NCBI GenBank assembly: GCA_037190175.1 | Contig: JBBCJM010000211.1 | Coordinates: 1 to 25,676 of the forward strand | Origin: JBBCJM01 sp037190175 | Lineage (GTDB): Bacteria; Pseudomonadota; Alphaproteobacteria; Rhodobacterales; Rhodobacteraceae | DNA length: 25,676 bases | Direction of reading: 5' to 3' | Shown: in pieces, positions 15,433 through 25,676 of the stretch | How the letters are laid out: each line of letters starts with the position of its first letter | Position numbering within the stretch: the stretch's first letter is position 1 | Position numbers and translations under genes: made by a program | The notes under the pieces: generated by a model | What the model saw: only the letters and a program-made list of their open reading frames with translations | What the model was told of the DNA's origin: nothing | The model's database searches: none

Positions 15433-16005
15433 ATGGGCGGGCCGGTGGAGGTGCTGGATTTCTGGCTGGAGGAGATCGGCCCCGAGGGCTGGTATGCGGG
15501 CAGCGCCGAGATCGACGCGCTGATCCGCGACCGCTGGGCCGAGGTCTGGCAGGCGGCCCACAACGGCGGGCTGGAACACTGGATCGACGGGCCGGCCGGG
15601 ACGCTGGCCTATCTGGTGGTGACCGACCAGTTCCCCCGCAACCTGCACCGCGGCTCGGCGCTGGCCTTCGCCACCGACATCCGCGCCCGGGCCGCGGCGC
15701 GGCGGGCGCTGGACGAGGGCTGGGACATGATCGTGCCCGAACCCGAACGGCAGTTCATGTATCTGCCCTTCGAACATTCCGAGGACGCCGAGGACCAGGC
15801 GCTGTCGGTGCAGCTGATCTCCGAACGGCTGTCGAGCCCCGAGAGCCTGCTGCACGCGCGCGCCCATGCCGAGGTCATCCGCCGCTTCGGCCGCTTTCCC
15901 TATCGCAACGCCGCGCTGGGGCGGGAGAGCACCGAGGAGGAAATCGCCTTCCTCGCGGCCGGCGGCTATATGGCCGCGGTGCGTGCCATGCAGCCGGATG
16001 CCTAG
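15433..16005 (+). CDS. DUF924 family protein
   Basis: A 190-residue soluble, mostly helical protein. DUF924 features are VLDFWLEEIGPEGWY at the N-terminus, LVVTDQFPRNLHRGS in the middle, MYLPFEHSE, and RFGRFPYRNAALGRES near the C-terminus. The family has a TPR-like fold and no established activity. The start at 15433 has GGGGAGG just upstream and removes an unsupported 29-residue extension. A hairpin overlaps its stop codon, and lpdA follows 96 bases later. Confidence 0.92.
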   Translation: MGGPVEVLDFWLEEIGPEGWYAGSAEIDALIRDRWAEVWQAAHNGGLEHWIDGPAGTLAYLVVTDQFPRNLHRGSALAFATDIRARAAARRALDEGWDMIVPEPERQFMYLPFEHSEDAEDQALSVQLISERLSSPESLLHARAHAEVIRRFGRFPYRNAALGRESTEEEIAFLAAGGYMAAVRAMQPDA

Positions 16006-16029
16006 CCATGCGCCCATTGCATGGCCTAG
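16002..16029 (+). terminator. Hairpin overlapping the DUF924 stop codon
   Basis: CTAGCCATGC (16002-16011) pairs with GCATGGCCTAG (16019-16029), giving a 10-base stem with one bulged C and a seven-base loop. The TAG stop is inside the stem. No T tract follows, so it may be a weak terminator or a 3'-end stabiliser. Confidence 0.45.
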
Positions 16030-16063
16030 CGGCGGCGGCTTCATTGCTGGGTCTGCCGACATA

Positions 16064-16077
16064 GTTTAAGGGTAAAC
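16064..16077. promoter_or_regulatory. Inverted repeat upstream of lpdA
   Basis: GTTTA-AGGG-TAAAC is a perfect AT-rich inverted repeat 24 bases before the lpdA start. Its shape suits a dimeric regulator; the regulator is not known. Confidence 0.35.
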
Positions 16078-16101
16078 CATCTTGCGCGAGGGAGGATCGC
16101 A

Positions 16102-17499
16102 ATGGCCGCTGCCAAGTTCGACATGATCGTGATCGGGGCCGGGCCGGGCGGCTATGTCGCCGCGATCCGGGGCGCCCAGCTGGGGCTGAAGGTCGCGATC
16201 GTCGAGCGCGAGCATCTGGGCGGCATCTGCCTGACCTGGGGCTGCATCCCGACCAAGGCGCTCTTGCGCTCGGCCGAGGTGTTCCACCTGATGCACCGGG
16301 CCAAGGAATTCGGGCTGAAGGCCGAGGGCATCGGCTATGACCTGGACGCGGTGGTCGGGCGCTCGCGCAAGGTGGCGGCGCAGCTGTCGGGCGGCATCGG
16401 CCACCTGATGAAGAAGAACAAGGTGACCGTGTTCATGGGCGCGGCGACCCTGCCGGCCAAGGGCAAGGTCTCGGTCAAGACCGACAAGGGCACCGAGGAG
16501 CTGGAGGCCAAGGCCATCGTGCTGGCCACCGGCGCCCGGGCGCGGGAGCTTCCGGGGCTGGAGGCCGACGGCGACCTGGTCTGGGCCTACAAGCACGCGC
16601 TGCAACCCAAGCGGATGCCGAAAAGGCTGCTGGTGATCGGCTCCGGCGCCATCGGGATCGAATTCGCCAGCTTCTTCAACACGCTGGGCGCCGAGACCAC
16701 GGTGGTCGAGGTGCTGGACCGCATCCTGCCGGTGGAGGACGCCGAGATATCGGCCTTCGCAAAGAAGCAGTTCGTCAAGCAGGGGATGAAGATCCTGGAA
16801 AAGGCCGCGGTGAAGAAGCTGGACCGCAAGCCGGGCACGGGCGTCACCGCGCATATCGAGCAGGACGGCAAGGTCACCACCGCCGAGTTCGACACCGTGA
16901 TCTCCGCCGTGGGGATCGTGGGCAATGTCGAGGGACTGGGGCTGGAAGGGCTGGGGGTCAAGGTCGACCGTACCCATGTGGTGACGGACGAATACTGCCG
17001 CACCGGGGTGGAGGGGCTCTATGCCATCGGCGACGTGGCCGGGGCGCCCTGGCTGGCGCACAAGGCCAGCCACGAGGGGGTGATGGTGGCCGAACTGATC
17101 GCCGGGGGCCATCCGCATCCGATCAAGCCCAATTCCATCGCCGGCTGCACCTATTGCCACCCGCAGGTCGCCAGCGTCGGCCTGACCGAGGCCAGGGCGA
17201 AGGAGGCGGGGCATCAGGTGAAGGTCGGCCGCTTCCCCTTCATCGGCAACGGCAAGGCCATCGCGCTGGGCGAGCCCGAGGGGATGATCAAGACCGTATT
17301 CGACGCCAGGACCGGCGAGCTCCTGGGCGCGCATATGGTCGGCGCCGAGGTGACCGAGCTGATCCAGGGCTATATCGTCGGCCGCACGCTGGAGACCACC
17401 GAATCCGAGCTGATGGAGACGGTCTTCCCCCACCCGACGCTCTCCGAGATGATGCACGAGGCGGTGCTGGACGCCTACGGCCGGGCGATCCATTTCTGA
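16102..17499 (+). CDS. lpdA: Dihydrolipoyl dehydrogenase (E3)
   Basis: A 465-residue cytoplasmic flavoenzyme that reoxidises dihydrolipoyl groups of pyruvate, 2-oxoglutarate and branched-chain dehydrogenases and the glycine cleavage system, passing electrons to NAD. The FAD motif GAGPGGYVAA is at about 11-20. The redox-active cysteines are C43 and C48 (GICLTWGC), with Trp where many members have Asn. The NAD motif is GSGAIG (about 181-186), then AIGDVAG, and the C-terminal catalytic pair H444 and E449 (HPTLSE). GGAGGA at 16091-16096 supports the start. No E1 or E2 gene is adjacent; lipA, which supplies the cofactor, lies 1.4 kb upstream. Confidence 0.97.
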   Translation: MAAAKFDMIVIGAGPGGYVAAIRGAQLGLKVAIVEREHLGGICLTWGCIPTKALLRSAEVFHLMHRAKEFGLKAEGIGYDLDAVVGRSRKVAAQLSGGIGHLMKKNKVTVFMGAATLPAKGKVSVKTDKGTEELEAKAIVLATGARARELPGLEADGDLVWAYKHALQPKRMPKRLLVIGSGAIGIEFASFFNTLGAETTVVEVLDRILPVEDAEISAFAKKQFVKQGMKILEKAAVKKLDRKPGTGVTAHIEQDGKVTTAEFDTVISAVGIVGNVEGLGLEGLGVKVDRTHVVTDEYCRTGVEGLYAIGDVAGAPWLAHKASHEGVMVAELIAGGHPHPIKPNSIAGCTYCHPQVASVGLTEARAKEAGHQVKVGRFPFIGNGKAIALGEPEGMIKTVFDARTGELLGAHMVGAEVTELIQGYIVGRTLETTESELMETVFPHPTLSEMMHEAVLDAYGRAIHF

Positions 17500-17500
17500 C

Positions 17501-17524
17501 GGTGGGCGGATTGCCCATCCTACG
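17501..17524 (+). repeat. Extragenic hairpin repeat, copy 3
   Basis: GGTGGGC-N5-GCCCATC plus CTACG matches copies 1 and 2 at 22 of 24 bases. It starts one base after the lpdA stop and ends 13 bases before the MFS start, so it is again placed exactly between genes. Confidence 0.7.
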
Positions 17525-17537
17525 CCCGGGGAGCAGG

Positions 17538-18683
17538 ATGCGCAGCGTGGTTCTGGTTCTGGCGGTCTGGCTGGCCGGCCTTGGCGCCGCGGCGCAGTTC
17601 GGCAAGATCTCGGTGGCCTGGGACCTGCTGGCGGTCCGCTACGAGGGCGCCTCGCCCGTGGCGCTGGGGCTGATCGTCTCGGTCGTCGGCGTGGTGGGGC
17701 TGGTGTTCGGCACCACCGCGGGGCTGATCCTGGCCCGGCTGGGGGCGCGGCGGGTGATGGTGGGCTGCCTCGCCGCCGGCGCCGCGGTCTCGCTGGTGCA
17801 GGCGGGGCTGCCCGGCTATGGCGCGATGCTGGTCTTGCGGGTGGTGGAGGGCTTCTCGCATCTGGGCATCGTGGTCGCCGCGCCGGTGGTGATCGCCGGA
17901 ACGGCCACGGGGCGGCACCAGGGGCTGGCCATGACGCTGTGGTCGAGCTTCTTCGGCCTGACCTATGCGATCCTGGCCGTGCTGGCCCCGCCGGTGATGG
18001 CCGCGGGCGGGGTGGCGGCGCTGTTCCTGGGCCACGCGGGCTGGATGGCGGCGATGGCGGTCCTGCTGGCCGTGCTGCTGCCGCCCGACCGGGCGGCGGC
18101 GGCGGAGGGGCCGCGGCGCGGGCTGCTGGCCCGGCACCTGGCGATCTACGCCAGCCCGCGGATCGGCGCGGTGGGGCTGGGTTTCGTTTTCTATACAATG
18201 ATCTACGTGGCGGTGTTGACGCTGGTGCCGCCCCTGCTGCCCGAGGCGCAGAGGGTCGCGGTGGCGGCGCTGATGCCGCTGTCCTCGATCATCGTGTCGC
18301 TGACGCTGGGGGTCTGGGCGCTGCGCGTCGTGCCGGCGGTGCGGCTGGCGCAGCTGGGCTACATGGCCGGGGCGGCAGGGGCTGCGCTGTTCCTGCTGGC
18401 CCCGGCGGCCGGGGCGCTTCTGCTGTCGGGCGCGCTGGGGATCGCGCAGGGCGCGCATTTCGCCGCCATCCCGCAGCTGAACGCCTCGGCCCCCGACCGC
18501 GCCGCCGCCGCGGGCTCCATCGCGCAGATGGGCAACCTCGGCACCACCACGGGCACCCCGGTTCTGGCCGCGCTGCTGGCCGCCGCCGGGCCGGCCGGGG
18601 TGACGCTTTTCGCGCTGCCGCTCTGCCTGGGCGGGATCGCCATGCACGCCTGGCTGACCCGGCGACGCCGCGTCATCGGGTGA
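17538..18683 (+). CDS. MFS transporter
   Basis: A 381-residue inner-membrane protein with about 12 hydrophobic segments and very little soluble sequence. The major facilitator loop between segments 2 and 3 is recognisable as GLILARLGARRVM. The middle loop (about 185-200, PPDRAAAAEGPRRG) separates the two six-segment halves. The second half contains SAPDRAAAAGSIAQMGNLGT. The ATG at 17538 follows GGGGAG closely. The substrate is not evident; drug or metabolite export is possible. It begins 38 bases after lpdA, with an extragenic repeat between. Confidence 0.88.
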   Translation: MRSVVLVLAVWLAGLGAAAQFGKISVAWDLLAVRYEGASPVALGLIVSVVGVVGLVFGTTAGLILARLGARRVMVGCLAAGAAVSLVQAGLPGYGAMLVLRVVEGFSHLGIVVAAPVVIAGTATGRHQGLAMTLWSSFFGLTYAILAVLAPPVMAAGGVAALFLGHAGWMAAMAVLLAVLLPPDRAAAAEGPRRGLLARHLAIYASPRIGAVGLGFVFYTMIYVAVLTLVPPLLPEAQRVAVAALMPLSSIIVSLTLGVWALRVVPAVRLAQLGYMAGAAGAALFLLAPAAGALLLSGALGIAQGAHFAAIPQLNASAPDRAAAAGSIAQMGNLGTTTGTPVLAALLAAAGPAGVTLFALPLCLGGIAMHAWLTRRRRVIG

Positions 18684-18705
18684 AATTTCGCCCACGACGC
18701 CAAAA

Positions 18706-18720
18706 GTTCACCACTTGTTC
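18706..18720. promoter_or_regulatory. LexA (SOS) box of uvrA
   Basis: GTTC (18706-18709), seven bases (ACCACTT), GTTC (18717-18720) is an exact match to the direct-repeat LexA site GTTC-N7-GTTC of alphaproteobacteria. It lies 66 bases before the uvrA start, where SOS control of uvrA is well known in this class. Confidence 0.85.
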
Positions 18721-18731
18721 ACGTTTTCCGG

Positions 18732-18760
18732 TTGGAGACTCGGGGCCGACTCGCTATCTC
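18732..18760 (+). promoter_or_regulatory. Candidate uvrA promoter
   Basis: TTGGAG (18732-18737) and TATCTC (18755-18760) are 17 bases apart, with the LexA box ending 11 bases upstream. Transcription would start near 18767, giving a leader of about 20 bases. Pattern match only. Confidence 0.45.
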
Positions 18761-18786
18761 TGGCCCTTGTCCAACCGGGGGCGGCG

Positions 18787-21645
<2,859 letters not shown>

Positions 21646-21648
21646 GCG

Positions 21649-22533
21649 ATGCGGATCGGCGTCGCGTTGGGGTCGGGCGGCGCGCGCGGGTGGTGCCATG
21701 TCGGGGTGCTGCGGGCGCTGGACGAGTTGGGGGTACGGCCCGGGGTGGTGGCGGGCTGTTCCATGGGGGCGCTGGTCGGCGCGGCCCATGCCGCCGGCCG
21801 GCTGGCGGAACTGGAGCGCTGGGCACGCGGGCTGACCCGTGCCGGCGTGCTGTCGCTGATCGACCTGCGGATCTCGGGCGGCGGTCTGGTCGAGGGCGGC
21901 GGCATCCGGCGGCTGCTGGGCGAACTGGAGATCCCGGCGCGGATCGAGGATCTGGCGGTGCCCTTCGTCGCCGTGGCCACCGACCTGGGCTCCGGCCGCG
22001 AGATCTGGCTGCGCGAGGGGCCGCTGGTCCCGGCGGTGCGCGCCTCGGCGGCCCTGCCGGGGGTCTTCGCGCCGGTCGAGGTCGACGGGCGCTGGCTGTT
22101 CGACGGCGGGCTGGTCAATCCGGTGCCGGTCTCGGCCTGCCGGGCGCTGGGGGCGGACGTGGTGATCGCGGTCAACCCGAACGCCCGGCTGACCGGGCAG
22201 TTCTGGCAGGCGGACATCCCCGCCCCGGCCGCCCCGCCCGCGTTCCTGTCGAACCTGCCCGAACCGCTGCGTGCGCTGTGGTCGCGGCCCGGTGCCTCGG
22301 GCCCGGTCGCGCCGCCCTATCTGGAGGTCATGTCCTGCGCCATCGGCATCATGACCGAGCAGATCCGCCGCAGCCGGCTGGCCGGAGAGCCGCCGCATGT
22401 GCTGCTGAACGCGGCCCTGGCCGACCTGTCGGTGCTGGAGTTCCACCGCGCCGCCGAGGCGATCGACGAAGGGCGCCGGATCGTCGCGGCGCAGGCGGAC
22501 TGGATCCGCGCCTGCGTGGCGGGCGAGGGCTGA
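21649..22533 (+). CDS. Patatin-like phospholipase (RssA-type)
   Basis: A 294-residue soluble serine hydrolase. The oxyanion loop GSGGARG (8-14), the nucleophile elbow GCSMG with S38, and the catalytic aspartate D152 in FDGGLVNPVP give a complete Ser-Asp dyad. Substrates in the family are phospholipid or other acyl esters; no secretion signal is visible, so it is probably cytoplasmic. Three bases separate it from uvrA, with only a weak ribosome site within the uvrA end, so co-transcription is likely and SOS induction possible. Its TGA directly abuts the stop codon of the convergent mmsB. Confidence 0.92.
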   Translation: MRIGVALGSGGARGWCHVGVLRALDELGVRPGVVAGCSMGALVGAAHAAGRLAELERWARGLTRAGVLSLIDLRISGGGLVEGGGIRRLLGELEIPARIEDLAVPFVAVATDLGSGREIWLREGPLVPAVRASAALPGVFAPVEVDGRWLFDGGLVNPVPVSACRALGADVVIAVNPNARLTGQFWQADIPAPAAPPAFLSNLPEPLRALWSRPGASGPVAPPYLEVMSCAIGIMTEQIRRSRLAGEPPHVLLNAALADLSVLEFHRAAEAIDEGRRIVAAQADWIRACVAGEG

Positions 22534-23454
22534 TCACGCGCCCTCGTCGCCCTCGTCGCCCTGGGGGGCGGGAGGCGGGGGCTCGCGGCGCCCGCGCTTC
22601 TCGAACCGGGGCAGCATGGCGGAGAAGTCCATGCCGCGGCCGTCCTCCTCCTCCACGAAGCGGCGGTAGAGCTCCGCCGCCAGCGCCCCCATCGGGGTGT
22701 CGGCGTTGGCCACCTCGGCGGCCTGCTGCGACAGGCGCAGGTCCTTCAGCATCAGTTCGGCGGCGAAGCCGGGCTGATAGCCGTTGTCGGCCGGTGACTG
22801 CGGCCCCACCCCCGGCGCGGGGCAATAGGCGTTCATCGACCAGCTGTTGCCGGACGAAGTCGACACCACGTCGAACAGCCTCGAGCGGTCGAGCCCCAGC
22901 TTGTCGGCCAGGGCGAAAGCCTCGCAGGTGGCGATCATGGTGACGCCGAGGATCATGTTGTTGCAGATCTTGGCGGACTGGCCGGCGCCGGCCCCGCCGC
23001 AATGCACCGCCTTCTTGCCCATCGCGGCGAAGAGCGGCTCGACCTGCGCGAAGGCCGCGGCCGGGCCGCCGGCCATGAAGGTCAGCGTGCCCGACACCGC
23101 GCCGCCCACGCCGCCCGACACCGGGGCGTCCACCGCCGCCAGCCCCGCCGCCTTGGCCTGCGCCGCCACCGCGCGGGCCGAGGCCACGTCCACCGTGGAA
23201 CAGTCGCAGAGCACCGAGCCCGGGCGCATCCCCGGGATGACCTCGGCCGCCACGGCGCGCAGGATCTCGCCGTTCGGCAGCATGGTGATCACCACCGCGG
23301 CGCCGCGGGCGGCCTCGGCGGCCGAGCCCGCCATCGAGACCCCCTCCGGCCCCTGGCCGGTCACGTCGAAGCCGGTCACCGCATGGCCCGCCTTCACCAG
23401 ATTGGCGGCCATCGGCGCGCCCATGTTGCCCAGTCCGATGAACCCGACCTTCAT
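22534..23454 (-). CDS. mmsB: 3-hydroxyisobutyrate dehydrogenase
   Basis: A 306-residue NAD-dependent enzyme that oxidises 3-hydroxyisobutyrate to methylmalonate semialdehyde in valine degradation. The nucleotide motif is GFIGLGNMGAPMA (4-16), the substrate motif DAPVSGGVGGAVSGTL (109-124), and the catalytic K162 and N166 are in GQSAKICNN. The C-terminus has an added tail of about 20 residues, proline-rich then acidic (GDEGDEGA), partly encoded by two copies of a 9-base repeat at 22541-22558; its function is unknown. GGAGG precedes the start. It lies 10 bases after the hydrolase gene in one operon. Confidence 0.95.
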   Translation of the reverse strand: MKVGFIGLGNMGAPMAANLVKAGHAVTGFDVTGQGPEGVSMAGSAAEAARGAAVVITMLPNGEILRAVAAEVIPGMRPGSVLCDCSTVDVASARAVAAQAKAAGLAAVDAPVSGGVGGAVSGTLTFMAGGPAAAFAQVEPLFAAMGKKAVHCGGAGAGQSAKICNNMILGVTMIATCEAFALADKLGLDRSRLFDVVSTSSGNSWSMNAYCPAPGVGPQSPADNGYQPGFAAELMLKDLRLSQQAAEVANADTPMGALAAELYRRFVEEEDGRGMDFSAMLPRFEKRGRREPPPPAPQGDEGDEGA

Positions 23455-23464
23455 GGTGTCCTCC

Positions 23465-24487
23465 TCAGAACGTCAATTCCTCTGTCCCCAGCGGGGCGAG
23501 CATCGCCTCGACCTCGGCCTCGGGCACCCCGCCCAGGGCGTGGCGCCAGCGGGGGGTGCGGTCCTTGTCGATGATCTGCGCACGGATGCCCTCCAGAAAG
23601 TCCGAATGCTCCTGCGCGCGCCAGGTGAAGCGGTACTCCTGCCTGAGCGCCGCCCGGATGTCCGGCTCCGGCCCCAGCCGGTGGAGCATGGCGAGGGTTG
23701 CGGCCATCGACAAGGGCGAGTTGCGGGAAAGCGCCTTCAGCGTCTCGGCGGCCAGCGGGCCGGGGTCGGCCATCAGCCGCGCCACGATCCCGGGCAGGTC
23801 CCCGGGGGCGAAGAAGGCGTCGATCTCGGCCCGGGCGGCGGCCAGGCGCGCGGGCTCGGCGCAGGGGCGGCCCGTCACCTCCGGCGATCCGGTCTCGACC
23901 ATCGCCGCCTTCACCGTGTCCCACTCCGCCCGGGGAACGAAGACATCGGCGAAACCGCAGAGCATGGCGTCGGCCGGCCCCATCCGCGCCCCCGTCAGGC
24001 CCAGGTACGCCCCCAGCCGCCCCGGCGCGCGCGCGAGCAGCATGGTGCCGCCCACGTCGGGCACCAGCCCGATGCCGCATTCCGGCATGGCGACCTGCGC
24101 GTCCTCGGCCACGATCCGCAGCCCGGCATGGCCGCCCAGCCCCACGCCCCCGCCCATGACGAAGCCGTGCAGGAAGGCGACCGTGGGCTTGGGGTATTCG
24201 GCGATCCGGGCGTTCATCCGGTATTCGTCGCGCCAGAAGCTGCGCCCATAGGTCCAGTTGCCGCGGCTGCCTTCGGCATACATCTCGACCACGTCGCCGC
24301 CGGCGCAGAAGGCGCGCGTCCCCTCGGCGTCGATCATCACCAGCGAAACGTCCGGGTCGGCGGCCCATCCGACCAGCGCCGCGTCCACCGCCCGGCACAT
24401 GTCCCAGCTGAGCGCGTTCAGCGCCTGCGGGCGGGTCAGGGTGATGCGGCCGGCGCGGCCCTCCTTGCGGATATGGATGTCGTTCAT
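23465..24487 (-). CDS. 3-hydroxyisobutyryl-CoA hydrolase (enoyl-CoA hydratase family)
   Basis: A 340-residue crotonase-fold protein. The length exceeds the 260 of plain hydratases and fits the HIBYL-CoA hydrolase group. The oxyanion region is HGFVMGGGVGLGGHAG, and MPECGIGLVPDVGG provides E135 and D144, matching the catalytic Glu and Asp of the hydrolase. The later HSDFLEGIRAQIIDKDRTPRW is also typical. It releases free 3-hydroxyisobutyrate from its CoA ester, the step between the acyl-CoA dehydrogenase route and mmsB. Its ATG overlaps the dehydrogenase stop by four bases (ATGA), so translation is coupled. A plain enoyl-CoA hydratase is a less likely alternative. Confidence 0.92.
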   Translation of the reverse strand: MNDIHIRKEGRAGRITLTRPQALNALSWDMCRAVDAALVGWAADPDVSLVMIDAEGTRAFCAGGDVVEMYAEGSRGNWTYGRSFWRDEYRMNARIAEYPKPTVAFLHGFVMGGGVGLGGHAGLRIVAEDAQVAMPECGIGLVPDVGGTMLLARAPGRLGAYLGLTGARMGPADAMLCGFADVFVPRAEWDTVKAAMVETGSPEVTGRPCAEPARLAAARAEIDAFFAPGDLPGIVARLMADPGPLAAETLKALSRNSPLSMAATLAMLHRLGPEPDIRAALRQEYRFTWRAQEHSDFLEGIRAQIIDKDRTPRWRHALGGVPEAEVEAMLAPLGTEELTF

Positions 24488-25650
24488 GCCGTCTCCGCCA
24501 GCAGCGACCGCGCCACGATCAGCCGCATGATCTCGTTGGTGCCCTCGAGGATCTGGTGCACCCGCAGGTCGCGGACGATCTTCTCGATCCCATAGTCGGC
24601 CAGATAGCCGTAGCCGCCATGCAGTTGCAGGCAGTCGTCGGCCACCGCGAAGGCGGCGTCGGTGACGTACATCTTGGCCATGGCGCAATGCCGGGTGGCC
24701 TGCGGGTGGCGCTGGTCCAGGAGCGTGGCCGCCTGCCGCAGGAAGGCGCGGGCGGAGGCGAGCTTCACCGCATTGTCGGCCAGGCGGAACTGGAGCGCCT
24801 GGAACTCGGCCAGCCGCTGCCCGAAAGCCTTGCGTTCGTTCATATAGGCCAGCGTGGCGTCCAGCGCCGCCTGCGCCCCACCCAGCGCGCAGGCCGCGAT
24901 GTTCAGCCGCCCGCCGTCGAGGCCGGCCATGGCATAGGCGAAGCCCTTGCCCTCCTCGCCCATCAGGTTGGCCGGGGCGGCGTCCATCTGCACCTGCCGG
25001 GTGGGCTGCGCGCGCCAGCCCATCTTGTCCTCCAGCGCGCCGAAGGAAAGCCCCGGCACGCCGGCCTGCATCAGATAGGCCGAGATGCCCTTCGGCCCCT
25101 CGCCCCCCGACCGGGCCATCACCACGTAGAGGTCGGAATAGCCGCCGCCCGAGATGAAGGCCTTGGTCCCGGTCAGCTGCCAGCCGTTGCCGGCCCGCTC
25201 GGCCTTCGTGCGCAGCGCGGCGGCGTCGGAGCCGGAGCCGGGCTCGGTCAGGGCGTAGGAGGCGACGGTCTCCATGGTGCAGAGCCGCGGCAGCCATTCG
25301 GCCTTCTGCGCCGGCGCGGCGAAACGGTCGATCATCCCGGCCGTCATGTTGTGGATCGACAGGAAGGCCGCGACCGCCGGGCAGGCCATGGCCAGCCCCT
25401 CGAACACCAGCGTGGCGTCGTGGCGGGTGAGACCGCTGCCGCCATGGTCTTCCGAGACGTAGAGCCCGCCGAAGCCCAGCGCGCCGACCTGCGGCCACAG
25501 CTCGCGCGGGATGGTGCCCGCAGCCTCCCACGCCCGGGCATGGGGCGCGATCTCGGCCGCGCCGAAGCCGCGCGCGGTCGACAGGATCGCGACCTGTTCC
25601 TCGCCGAGCCCGAGCTCCCTGCCGGCCCTCTCCCCACGCCGCCCGGCCAT
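24484..25650 (-). CDS. Acyl-CoA dehydrogenase, probably isobutyryl-CoA dehydrogenase
   Basis: A 388-residue FAD enzyme. Motifs are SYALTEPGSGSDAAAL (about 131-146), the GTKAFISGGG loop, the dimer and FAD region FGQRLAEFQALQFRLAD, LHGGYGYL, and the catalytic base E369 in ILEGTNEIMR, at the C-terminal position used by short-chain and isobutyryl-type enzymes. The neighbours (hydrolase and mmsB) point to isobutyryl-CoA as substrate. The ATG at 25650 lies 26 bases from the window edge, has no visible ribosome site, and the frame remains open to the edge, so the true start could be upstream; the first 12 residues (MAGRRGERAGRE) do not look like the family. The next pathway enzyme, mmsA, is not in the window. 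Confidence 0.92.
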   Translation of the reverse strand: MAGRRGERAGRELGLGEEQVAILSTARGFGAAEIAPHARAWEAAGTIPRELWPQVGALGFGGLYVSEDHGGSGLTRHDATLVFEGLAMACPAVAAFLSIHNMTAGMIDRFAAPAQKAEWLPRLCTMETVASYALTEPGSGSDAAALRTKAERAGNGWQLTGTKAFISGGGYSDLYVVMARSGGEGPKGISAYLMQAGVPGLSFGALEDKMGWRAQPTRQVQMDAAPANLMGEEGKGFAYAMAGLDGGRLNIAACALGGAQAALDATLAYMNERKAFGQRLAEFQALQFRLADNAVKLASARAFLRQAATLLDQRHPQATRHCAMAKMYVTDAAFAVADDCLQLHGGYGYLADYGIEKIVRDLRVHQILEGTNEIMRLIVARSLLAETA

Positions 25651-25676
25651 GGGGCGTGGCGCGCACGCACCCCACG

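Noticed and set aside
17154..17537. N-terminal extension of the MFS gene into lpdA
   Set aside because: It is an out-of-frame overlap with lpdA; the ATG at 17538 has a ribosome site and begins directly with a membrane segment.
18715..18786. uvrA start at the ATG at 18715
   Set aside because: It overlaps the LexA box and candidate promoter, and the extra 24 residues are not family-like.

Overview
The window is a high-GC, densely coded stretch of about 21 protein genes on both strands. It reads as an alphaproteobacterium of the Rhodobacteraceae/Paracoccaceae type. The reasons are the divergent DUF6477/DUF6456 pair, a Mth938-like gene attached to yajC-secD-secF, a GTTC-N7-GTTC LexA box of the alphaproteobacterial kind in front of uvrA, a CtrA-like TTAA-N7-GTAA box, and short extragenic hairpin repeats of a style I associate with this family. 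No rRNA, tRNA, CRISPR array, transposase or phage gene was seen. The first gene is cut by the left edge and the last gene starts only 26 bases from the right edge, so this may be a contig. No stretch longer than 300 bases lacks a gene.

Layout, left to right. (1) 2-3552, plus strand: the 3' end of a helix-rich gene of unknown function and a 991-residue protein with a complete eukaryotic-type Ser/Thr kinase core between long helical regions. This is the least understood part. (2) 3565-8614, minus strand: guaA, then the protein-export operon yajC-secD-secF and a Mth938-like gene. (3) 8768-10315, plus: an MttB/COG5598-family methyltransferase without pyrrolysine codon. (4) 10400-12044: the divergent DUF6477 and DUF6456 genes around a CtrA-like box. 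(5) 12172-13649: a TerC-family metal transporter, a clear intrinsic terminator, and aquaporin Z. (6) 13786-17499: lipA (interrupted by an in-frame TAG), a PaaI-type thioesterase, a DUF924 gene and lpdA. (7) 17538-22533, plus: an MFS transporter, uvrA behind a LexA box, and a patatin-like phospholipase 3 bases after uvrA. (8) 22534-25650, minus: acyl-CoA dehydrogenase, 3-hydroxyisobutyryl-CoA hydrolase and 3-hydroxyisobutyrate dehydrogenase, the middle of the valine degradation pathway.

Functional links. lipA makes the lipoyl cofactor and lpdA reoxidises it in the 2-oxoacid dehydrogenases; one of these (branched-chain) would feed isobutyryl-CoA into the valine cluster. The most notable observations are the in-frame amber codon in lipA, which separates the iron-sulfur cysteines from the essential C-terminal RSS motif; the kinase with its helix-rich upstream partner; the orphan methyltransferase; the CtrA-like box at the DUF6456 gene; and the possible coupling of a patatin phospholipase to the SOS response through uvrA.
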